Shown one piece after another: positions 14,569 through 21,064 of a stretch of DNA of 30,558 bases. The DNA lies in contig DATGKF010000130.1 in the NCBI GenBank assembly GCA_035294785.1, positions 1 through 30,558 on the forward strand, written 5' to 3'. How positions within the stretch are numbered: position 1 is the stretch's first letter; each line of letters starts with the position of its first letter. Below the pieces are notes generated by a model. It saw nothing but the letters and a program-made list of their open reading frames with translations. It was not told where the DNA came from and did no database searches. The position numbers and the translations under genes are program-made. This DNA comes from Poindextera sp035294785. GTDB taxonomy: Bacteria; Pseudomonadota; Alphaproteobacteria; Caulobacterales; Caulobacteraceae.

Positions 14569-15089
14569 TCGTCGCCTTCGTCCGGAGCCCGCTCGTCTGG
14601 ATCCTCGCTTTCGTCGCGGCGCAGCGGCTGGGCGAACTCGGGCTGGCCAGCGCCAACACGCGCCGGCTTCTGGCGCGCGGCGGGCGCGAGGTCGGGCGCG
14701 ACCACTATTGGATGCTTATCGTCCTGCACGCCTCCTGGCTTGTCGCCATCGCGCTCACCACCCCGATCCAGCGCGCCCCGATCTGGCCGCTCGTCGCCAT
14801 TTTCGTCCTTCTGCAAGCTGCACGCGTCTGGGTGATCGCCACGCTTGGCTCCTACTGGACGACGCGCATCATCACGCTCGACGAAGCGCCGCTGGTGCGC
14901 GGCGGGCCGTTCCGTTTCGTCCGCCATCCGAACTACCTGATCGTCGCCTGCGAGATCGCAGTCCTGCCGCTGGCGTTCGGAAACTGGCCTGTCGCGATCG
15001 TCTGGTCGCTGGCCAACGCGGCAGTGCTTAGCCACCGCATCCGCGTCGAGATGGCCGCGCTGGCGGGTCGGGTCGCTGAAAAGGCCTGA
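14565..15089 (+). CDS. Isoprenylcysteine carboxyl methyltransferase (ICMT/PEMT) family membrane protein
   Basis: A 174-residue membrane protein of the PF04140/PEMT-like family, which methylates lipophilic substrates (carboxylates, isoprenoid or phospholipid head groups) with S-adenosylmethionine inside the membrane. Hydrophobic segments are near residues 5-25, 45-65 and 70-90, then comes the family signature GPFRFVRHPNYL with H121-P-N, followed by a further hydrophobic pair (EIAVLPLAFGNW, VWSLANAAVLSHRIRVE). The C-terminal RIRVEMAAL helix carries the conserved Glu. The ATGA overlap with the hydroxylase gene implies coordinated production. In bacteria this family often accompanies type III polyketide synthases; none is seen here, so the substrate is unknown. 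Confidence 0.85.
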   Translation: MIVAFVRSPLVWILAFVAAQRLGELGLASANTRRLLARGGREVGRDHYWMLIVLHASWLVAIALTTPIQRAPIWPLVAIFVLLQAARVWVIATLGSYWTTRIITLDEAPLVRGGPFRFVRHPNYLIVACEIAVLPLAFGNWPVAIVWSLANAAVLSHRIRVEMAALAGRVAEKA

Positions 15090-15121
15090 ACCCTCAGCGC
15101 GCTTGCGCTAGTTTGCGTGCC

Positions 15122-16366
15122 ATGACGCCCGATGTCTTCGACACCCCAAGCGACACGCGCCGCATCCTCGCCATCGACGGCGGCGGCATGCGCGGGGCCC
15201 TGGCGGTCGGCATCATCGCCCGGTTGGAAGAGACGCTGAGGCAGACATCAGGACGGCCCGACCTCGTCCTTTCGGACTATTTCGACCTCATCGGCGGCAC
15301 CTCGACCGGTTCGATCATCGCCGCCGGCCTGGCGCTCGGTCAGGACGCGGCCTACCTGCGCGAACTCTACCACCGCCTCGGGCCGATCGTGTTCGCCGGC
15401 GGCGGCGCGCCGCGCATACCGCTGCTGCAGTCGAAGTTCGATCCGCGCAAACTCGGCGGCGTCATTCAAGCCGAGCTGGGCGACGCGACGCTGGAGACGG
15501 CCGCCTGGAAGACCGGCTTCGCCGCGATCGCCAAACGTGTCGACACCGGCTCGAGCTGGGTGTTGACCAACTGCCCGCACGCCAAGTTCTGGAACGGCGA
15601 TCCAGCCTACCCCGACGCCACGCCGAACCGGGACTACTCGCTGTCTAAGATCGTGCAGGCCAGCGCTGCCGCACCATTCTACTTCGACACGGTGACGCTC
15701 GAGGTGATCAAGGGCGAGCCGGGCGTCTTCTTCGATGGCGCGATGACGCCGCACAACAACCCGGCCCTGCAGATGACCCTGACCGCGCTCGCGCCGGCCT
15801 ATGGGTTCAACTGGACGCCGGGGGAAAAAAACCTGCTGGTCGTCTCCGTCGGCACCGGCCAGGCGCGGCCGGTCAAGCCCGGCTGGGTCAGCCAGCCCGT
15901 CGTGCTGCCCGTGTGGAAGGCGATCCACGCGCTCACCTCGCTCGCCTACGACAGCAGCCAGCTGGGAATCTCGATGATGCAGTGGCTCGGCGCCTCGCCG
16001 CAGCCGTGGCGGATCAACAGCGAGATCGACGGCCTGCAGAACTCCCTGCCCTGCCCCGAGGCGCTCTGGACTTTCGTCCGCTACGATGCGCCGATCGAAA
16101 AGGCATGGCTGAAGACGCACCTCGGCGAGGACTTCACAGACGCGCAGATCGCCAAACTCGGCAAGATGGACGACGACACCATGGTGCCCGAGCTCTACCG
16201 GGTCGGTCGCAAGGCGGGTTGGGCGCTGATCAAGCCCGAGCACTTCGATGGGTTCGAGCCCAGGGTCAGGCGTCCTGAAACGGCTCCCCCGTCTCCGCGG
16301 CCCAAGCGGACTCCGGCAGCCGCCAGTAGACGCCGGACTCCCGCGCCATCATCCGATAGCCGATGA
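15122..16366 (+). CDS. Patatin-like phospholipase
   Basis: A 414-residue patatin-family lipid acyl hydrolase. The oxyanion loop DGGGMRG is at residues 19-25, the nucleophile S61 is in GGTSTGS, and the catalytic Asp is D205 in FDGAM, giving a complete Ser-Asp dyad. There is no signal peptide or extra domain, so a cytosolic or peripheral membrane enzyme acting on phospholipids or glycolipids. ATG 15122 is preferred to TTG 15113. It lies 32 bases after the methyltransferase gene on the same strand and probably shares its transcript. The last 35 or so residues are a Pro/Arg/Ser-rich tail written opposite the 3' end of the ArsR-type gene, outside the patatin fold. Confidence 0.9.
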   Translation: MTPDVFDTPSDTRRILAIDGGGMRGALAVGIIARLEETLRQTSGRPDLVLSDYFDLIGGTSTGSIIAAGLALGQDAAYLRELYHRLGPIVFAGGGAPRIPLLQSKFDPRKLGGVIQAELGDATLETAAWKTGFAAIAKRVDTGSSWVLTNCPHAKFWNGDPAYPDATPNRDYSLSKIVQASAAAPFYFDTVTLEVIKGEPGVFFDGAMTPHNNPALQMTLTALAPAYGFNWTPGEKNLLVVSVGTGQARPVKPGWVSQPVVLPVWKAIHALTSLAYDSSQLGISMMQWLGASPQPWRINSEIDGLQNSLPCPEALWTFVRYDAPIEKAWLKTHLGEDFTDAQIAKLGKMDDDTMVPELYRVGRKAGWALIKPEHFDGFEPRVRRPETAPPSPRPKRTPAAASRRRTPAPSSDSR

Positions 16367-16874
16367 ACTCGCGCCGCAGCGTGGCGGAGTCCCAGTGGCG
16401 CGCGAGCAGGCGCGCGTTCACCTCCTTCTCCGGATAGCGCCGGCCTTCGTCGAACTGGCGGACCAGCCAGGCGAGCACGGCCCAGCGCTTCTTGCGGCTG
16501 GCGGGGATGGATTTGAGTTTCCCATCGGCGTCGACGAAGGTCTCCAGCACCTTCGCCTGCCAGTCGTCCGCCGCCTCCGGCGCGAGGCCCGCGATCGCAT
16601 CGCGGCTCGAAAGCCGCTTGGCCAGATCCGTGATCGCGTCCGGCTGGAGCGCATACCAGTGCGTGTTGGCGTCGTGGCGCAGACTGACGAGCCCGACCCG
16701 CTTCAGCATCGCCAAGTGGTGCGACACCGTCGGCTCCTTCAGCACCACCTCGGCGGCGAGTTCCTGCACGCTGCGCTCCCGCTGGGCCAGAAGGCCGAGC
16801 AGGTTGAGGCGGCTCCTGTCGGCCAGCGCCTTGAACAGCAGCAACAGATCGGCGGAGTCGTTGTCGTCGGCCAC
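16266..16874 (-). CDS. ArsR-family regulator with C-terminal DUF2087 domain
   Basis: A two-part protein. Residues about 5-90 form an ArsR winged helix (FKALADRSRLNLLGLL, then the recognition segment VLKEPTVSHHLAMLKRVGLV), and the C-terminal part about 115-190 matches DUF2087 (IPASRKKRWAVLAWLVRQF, ending in GVYWRLPE). No cysteine metal site is visible in the DNA-binding domain, so the signal is unknown. GTG 16874 is the preferred start (202 residues) because TGAGG lies six bases before it and the protein then begins as ArsR proteins do; ATG 16886 and ATG 16895 are possible but lack a ribosome site and run into the operator palindromes. The 3' end overlaps the convergent patatin gene by 101 bases. 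Confidence 0.88.
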   Translation of the reverse strand: MADDNDSADLLLLFKALADRSRLNLLGLLAQRERSVQELAAEVVLKEPTVSHHLAMLKRVGLVSLRHDANTHWYALQPDAITDLAKRLSSRDAIAGLAPEAADDWQAKVLETFVDADGKLKSIPASRKKRWAVLAWLVRQFDEGRRYPEKEVNARLLARHWDSATLRREFIGYRMMARESGVYWRLPESAWAAETGEPFQDA

Positions 16875-16884
16875 GACGTACCTC

Positions 16885-16912
16885 ATTAGATGCATATCTA
16901 ATTAGATATCTA
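16885..16912. promoter_or_regulatory. Overlapping palindromic operator of the ArsR-type regulator
   Basis: Three inverted repeats share half-sites: ATTAGAT-GCAT-ATCTAAT (16885-16902), the perfect 16-bp ATATCTAATTAGATAT (16894-16909) and TAGATATCTA (16903-16912). The AT-rich block stands out in GC-rich DNA and covers the start region of the regulator gene, as expected for ArsR autorepression. Binding is inferred from position and symmetry. Confidence 0.75.
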
Positions 16913-16943
16913 TCGAATCTTGAATGCGAGGGCAACCGGCGGA

Positions 16944-17897
16944 TCAGCAGGTCGCGGGCGTGTCGGATGTCAGCCGGCAGAGAATCCGGTTGGCGTCCGC
17001 GCCGTAAGCCGCACGAATCCGGTCTTCGACGTAGAGCCACTTGCTGCGCGTGTCGGCGACGGCGGCGCGGACCGCGCGCTGGAAGTTGTCGTCGATGCGA
17101 CCGCGCGGCGTTTCGCCGGGCCCGACGGTCTGGGCGGCGACATCGATCTCGCCCTCGTCCTTGTTGAGGTAGCGATGCTGCGCGCGCGCCGGGCCGAACA
17201 ACGCGCCGCAGTGCAGCCACTCAGGGAACCCGTCGTAGCAGCCCGAGATCAGTCCTGACGGGAACGGCGAATTGCGCCGCGGGTCGATCCAGGCGGAGCG
17301 GCCGTCCTGGGCGAGCCCTGGCGGGTTGGCGGGGCCGATCGGTCCCGGCGTTGCGTGATCGACCCAGTTCGTGTGGGCGTAGAAGTCCTGCGCCGCATGG
17401 AAGGCGAGGCCGAGGTCCTCAAGCACCAGACACCTGGCCGACCCGGCTCGGCGGCCGTCGAAGGCGCAGCTGGGCACCGCCCCGTCCTCCCGCCTCGGCG
17501 TCGCAAGTGCGCCGGCGTCGCGCACCGCCTGGTCCAGGTGATCGAAGATCCAGCGCCGGCAGGTCTCGAGCCTTGCTTGGGCCGCATCGCGGGGGTGCGG
17601 ATAGTCCGGCGTGTCGAGATAGTCGCCGCCGTCGCAATGGGCGGCCTTCACGCCCAGGAGGCCGCGAAAGGGATCGTCCGGCGCGCCAACGGCGCCGAAG
17701 CGACCGTCGACGCCGGCCAGCGCGTCCATCGTCTTGCGGCCGAGCCCGGCGTCCGCGAGCGCCCAGCGGGTGATTCGCTGATGCTCCGAGTGCTGGCCGA
17801 GGATGTTGAGCGTGCCGAACGCCCCCGCCGGCTGAGCGAGGGCGGCGAGGATGGCCGCGAGCGTGGCCGCAGCGCCCTTTGCCCAATGCGCGCTCAC
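16944..17897 (-). CDS. Secreted HET-C/CinY-like (zinc phospholipase C-fold) protein
   Basis: A 317-residue exported protein. The signal peptide spans residues 1-26 (GAAATLAAILAALAQPAGA, cut before FGTLN). The mature part is rich in histidines spaced like those of the zinc-dependent phospholipase C/S1-P1 nuclease/HET-C group: H36-S-E-H39-QRITR, AHCDGGDYLD, and the helix AFHAAQDFYAHTNWVDH. It also has several cysteines likely to form disulfides. A metal-bound helical fold is likely; whether it is a lipase, nuclease or structural HET-C-type protein is open. The start is GTG 17897, which overlaps the DUF1489 stop by GTGA; translation further upstream reads Arg/Pro-rich nonsense opposite DUF1489. 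It ends just before the ArsR operator. Confidence 0.7.
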   Translation of the reverse strand: MSAHWAKGAAATLAAILAALAQPAGAFGTLNILGQHSEHQRITRWALADAGLGRKTMDALAGVDGRFGAVGAPDDPFRGLLGVKAAHCDGGDYLDTPDYPHPRDAAQARLETCRRWIFDHLDQAVRDAGALATPRREDGAVPSCAFDGRRAGSARCLVLEDLGLAFHAAQDFYAHTNWVDHATPGPIGPANPPGLAQDGRSAWIDPRRNSPFPSGLISGCYDGFPEWLHCGALFGPARAQHRYLNKDEGEIDVAAQTVGPGETPRGRIDDNFQRAVRAAVADTRSKWLYVEDRIRAAYGADANRILCRLTSDTPATC

Positions 17898-18307
17898 CAG
17901 GCGCCGATCTCGCGCAGCTGGCGGGCGAGGTCCTGCGGCAGCTCGGCGGCGTCGCCCTGGGCGAGGTCCGCCGGCGCGTCCTTGGTCTCGAAATAGCGCC
18001 AGCCCTGAAACGCGCGCCGAGGTTGCGGGACGGTGGCGATCAGCGGCTCGTCGAGCAGGATCTCGCAACGCGTGCGCGGGCCGTCCGCGATCGTTTCGAT
18101 GGCCAGCATGCGCTGGCGGATGAGGATCTGGCCCTTGAACACCCAGTAGAGGGAGCCGCCGTCCAGCACTTCGGCGGCGCGCTTGGGCGTCTGACGCGTA
18201 TGCACGATGGGCTTGCGCCCCTCGGCCTTGCGCCGCGCCCGCCAGGCGGCGAGATCGGCCGGCGTGTCGGCGCCAACGCAAAGCTTGATGAGGTTGAGGC
18301 CCGCTAT
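17894..18307 (-). CDS. DUF1489 family protein (non-standard start)
   Basis: A 137-residue protein of the alphaproteobacterial DUF1489 family, function unknown. Family features are LNLIKLCVGADTPADL at the N-terminus, TPKRAAEVLDGGSLYWVFKG in the middle and PRRAFQGWRYFETKDAPADL towards the end. The first standard in-frame start is GTG 18205, but that would cut off about 34 conserved residues. The frame is open upstream, and the conserved N-terminus begins at ATA 18307-18305, exactly where an ATG is expected and overlapping the liuD stop in the usual four-base way. Either ATA (or a nearby non-standard codon) initiates translation, or the start codon has been lost by one base change. It overlaps the following secreted-protein gene by GTGA. 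Confidence 0.75.
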   Translation of the reverse strand: MAGLNLIKLCVGADTPADLAAWRARRKAEGRKPIVHTRQTPKRAAEVLDGGSLYWVFKGQILIRQRMLAIETIADGPRTRCEILLDEPLIATVPQPRRAFQGWRYFETKDAPADLAQGDAAELPQDLARQLREIGAW

Positions 18308-20199
18308 GGTTTCGCCTCCACCCGCGCGAGCAGCACGCCCTCGCCCACCTGCTGGCCGACCGTCGCGGCGACCTCGATCACCGTGCCTTCGAACGGCGCG
18401 ACCAGCACGTGCTCCATCTTCATCGCCTCCAGCGTCACCAGCGGCGCCCCGGGCTCGACCGCCTCGCCCGCCTTGACCGCCACGGCGACAATGCGGCCCG
18501 GCATCGGGGCGCGGATGGCCCCGTCGCCGCCTTCTCCGACCGCGTTTCCGACGGCGCCGGGCCGGACGAAATCGTAAACGTCGCCGTTCTCGAAGACGAT
18601 CGCATGCCCATCGACGCCGGTCGCACGCAGCACCCTGCGCGCGCCCTCGGCAGGCGGCGACGCCAGGAGATCGACAGCGTAGCCGATGCCGTCAGACTCG
18701 AGCCGCACCAGCGCAGCCGGCTTGCTCACGTTGCTCCGAAACCCAGTGAGGTTCAGCCACGGCGAGGAATCGGCGACCGCGCCGCCCGGCAGGGAGAACG
18801 CGAACGCCGCGCTGCGCAGAATCTCGGCGTCCGGGGCTGGCCGCACGGTGAGATCCGGCCGGCGCTCGATCAAATCGGTCTCCACATCGCCAACGCGAAC
18901 CGCGGGCTCTTGCAGAAGTCGGTTCAGGAAGCCGGCGTTCGTCTTCACCGGCCACACCTGCAGGCGCGCGCACGCGTTCGTCAGTGTCTCGATCGCGGTT
19001 GCTCGATCAGGCCCGTGGGCGATCAATTTGGCGATCATCGCATCGTAGTAGGGCGGGACGCGATCGCCCCATTCCACAGCGCTGTCGACGCGCACCGACT
19101 CCGGAACGACGAAGGCGCGCACGGCGCCGCTCGACGGCATGAAGCCGCTCGCGGGATCCTCGGCGTACAGCCGCGCCTCGATCGCGTGACCGCTCATCGC
19201 GATCTGGTCCTGCGCCAGCGGCAGCGGCTCGCCCGACGCAACGCGCAATTGCCATTCGACCAGATCGAGGCCAGTGACGGCTTCGGTGACCGGGTGCTCG
19301 ACCTGCAGGCGGGTGTTCATCTCCATGAACCAGATGCGGTCGGCGCGGAGGCCGTCCGAGGCGTCGGCGATGAATTCGACGGTGCCGGCGCCCTCGTAAG
19401 CCACCGCTTTCGCCGCGCGGACCGCGGCGTCGCAGACGGCGGCGCGGACCTCTGCCGTCATACCGGGCGCTGGCGCTTCCTCGATCACCTTCTGATGCCG
19501 GCGCTGAAGGGAGCAGTCGCGCTCGAACATATGGACCACGTCGCCGGCGGCGTCGCCGAACACCTGCACCTCAATGTGTCGCGGGCGCGCGATCGCCTTT
19601 TCGAGCAGAACCCGGTCGTCGCCGAAGGCGGCCAGCGCTTCGCGGCGGGCCGAGGTCAGCGCCGCCTCGAAATCCGCCGCGCCATCCACCTTGCGCATGC
19701 CGCGCCCGCCGCCGCCGGCGATCGCCTTGATCATCACCGGCCAGCCGATGGCGGCCGCTTCGCGCGCCAGCACCGCCACGTCCTGGTCCTCGCCGAGATA
19801 GCCGGGCGTCACCGGCACGCCGGCCCCCGCCATCAGCCGCTTGGCCGCATCCTTCAGGCCCATGGCGCGGATGGCGGCGGGTGGCGGACCGACCCAGAGC
19901 AGGCCAGCCGCGATGACCGCCTGGGCGAAGTCGGCGTTCTCCGACAGGAAGCCGTAGCCGGGGTGAACGGCGTCCGCGCCCGCCCTTTTCGCCGCCGCGA
20001 TGATCTTCGCGCCGTCGAGGTAGCTCAGCGCCGCGGCCGGCGGGCCGATCAGCACCGCTTCGTCCGCCTCGCGCACATGCGCCGCGCCGGCGTCGGCCTC
20101 GGAATAGACGGCGACCGTGCGCACGCCCATGCGCCGCGCCGTGCGCATGATGCGCCGCGCGACCTCGCCGCGGTTGGCGATGAGCAGCGAGCCGATCAT
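18304..20199 (-). CDS. liuD: Methylcrotonyl-CoA carboxylase, biotin-carrying alpha subunit
   Basis: Carries the biotin carboxylase and biotin carrier parts of 3-methylcrotonyl-CoA carboxylase in leucine breakdown. The 631-residue protein shows the N-terminal biotin carboxylase domain (SLLIANRGEVARRI, HPGYGFLSENADFA), the ATP-grasp region with GGGGRGM and FMEMNTRLQVEHPVTE, a middle segment of about 130 residues, and a C-terminal biotinyl domain with E591-A-M-K594-M, K594 being the biotinylation site. The start is ATG 20199, ten bases after the hydratase stop; the open frame to 20454 lies inside the hydratase gene. The operon partners distinguish it from the acetyl-CoA and propionyl-CoA enzymes, which sequence alone would not fully exclude. 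Confidence 0.92.
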   Translation of the reverse strand: MIGSLLIANRGEVARRIMRTARRMGVRTVAVYSEADAGAAHVREADEAVLIGPPAAALSYLDGAKIIAAAKRAGADAVHPGYGFLSENADFAQAVIAAGLLWVGPPPAAIRAMGLKDAAKRLMAGAGVPVTPGYLGEDQDVAVLAREAAAIGWPVMIKAIAGGGGRGMRKVDGAADFEAALTSARREALAAFGDDRVLLEKAIARPRHIEVQVFGDAAGDVVHMFERDCSLQRRHQKVIEEAPAPGMTAEVRAAVCDAAVRAAKAVAYEGAGTVEFIADASDGLRADRIWFMEMNTRLQVEHPVTEAVTGLDLVEWQLRVASGEPLPLAQDQIAMSGHAIEARLYAEDPASGFMPSSGAVRAFVVPESVRVDSAVEWGDRVPPYYDAMIAKLIAHGPDRATAIETLTNACARLQVWPVKTNAGFLNRLLQEPAVRVGDVETDLIERRPDLTVRPAPDAEILRSAAFAFSLPGGAVADSSPWLNLTGFRSNVSKPAALVRLESDGIGYAVDLLASPPAEGARRVLRATGVDGHAIVFENGDVYDFVRPGAVGNAVGEGGDGAIRAPMPGRIVAVAVKAGEAVEPGAPLVTLEAMKMEHVLVAPFEGTVIEVAATVGQQVGEGVLLARVEAKP

Positions 20200-20209
20200 C
20201 CGGCGGCGG

Positions 20210-21052
20210 TCATTCGGCCCAGTCGGGCTTCCGCTTGTCGAGGAAGGCGGCGATGCCTTCGCGACCTTCTTCGCTGACACGGGCGTGGGCGATGCGGCGG
20301 GCGGTCTCGGCCATGACCACCTCGTCGATCGGCTGACCGGCCACGTGCGCCACGAGCGATTTCGCCGCCGCCACGGCATTAGGACCGCAGGCCCTGATCT
20401 CGTCGGCCATCCGCGCCTGCGCCGCTTCCAGCGCCGCGGCGTCGGCAACCACATCGTCGACGAGGCCGATCTTCTCCGCGAAGGCGGCGTCGAACGCTCG
20501 CGCAGAGGCGAAGAGGCCGCGCGCGCGGCGCGGGCCGATGGCGGCGATCACGTATGGGCTGATGGTCGCCGGCACGAGGCCGAGCTTGACCTCCGAGAAG
20601 GCGAAGCGCGCGTTCTTGGTCGCGATGGCGACATCGCAGGCGGCGACCAGGCCCACGCCGCCGCCCATGGCCGGTCCTTCGACGAGCGCCACAGTCAGCG
20701 GCCGCAGGTCGTGCAGCTGCTTCAGCATGCGCGCCATGGCCATGGCGTCTTCCTGGTTCTCGTGCTCGGTCAGGTCGGAGGCGGCGCGCATCCAGTCGAT
20801 GTCGGCGCCGGCGGAGAAGGCGGCGCCGCGGCCGCGCACGAAGACGACCCGAATGCCCTCCTGGTTGTCGATCGTCTCGAACGCCTCGTCCAGGGCGCCG
20901 ATGACGGTCGAGTCGAAGGCGTTCTTCCGCTCCGGACGGTTGATCCAGACTGTGACGGCGTGGCCGTCGCCCAGTCCTTCGATCTCGACAAAACCGCTGG
21001 TGATGTCGCTGTCGACGCCCTCGACGAGCGGATCGGCGATGGGGTTCGGCAT
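20210..21052 (-). CDS. liuC: Enoyl-CoA hydratase, probable 3-methylglutaconyl-CoA hydratase
   Basis: A 280-residue crotonase-fold enzyme. The oxyanion-hole segments are AFSAGADIDWM and GPAMGGGVGLVAACD, and a catalytic Glu is expected in FAFSEVKLGLVPA. Its place between the two methylcrotonyl-CoA carboxylase subunit genes, plus the AGADIDWM variant typical of LiuC proteins, supports hydration of 3-methylglutaconyl-CoA to HMG-CoA. A strong ribosome site, AAGGAGG, lies seven bases before ATG 21052 and overlaps the liuB stop codon, so translation is probably coupled. The N-terminal extension of about 20 residues (NPIADPLVEGVDSD) is slightly longer than in many homologues. Confidence 0.92.
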   Translation of the reverse strand: MPNPIADPLVEGVDSDITSGFVEIEGLGDGHAVTVWINRPERKNAFDSTVIGALDEAFETIDNQEGIRVVFVRGRGAAFSAGADIDWMRAASDLTEHENQEDAMAMARMLKQLHDLRPLTVALVEGPAMGGGVGLVAACDVAIATKNARFAFSEVKLGLVPATISPYVIAAIGPRRARGLFASARAFDAAFAEKIGLVDDVVADAAALEAAQARMADEIRACGPNAVAAAKSLVAHVAGQPIDEVVMAETARRIAHARVSEEGREGIAAFLDKRKPDWAE

Positions 21053-21064
21053 AGGCGGGCCTCC

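Noticed and set aside
15122..16366. CBASS-type CapV effector
   Set aside because: The patatin core resembles CapV, but no CD-NTase, HORMA, TRIP13 or ubiquitin-like gene is adjacent. The neighbours are a hydroxylase, a methyltransferase and a regulator.
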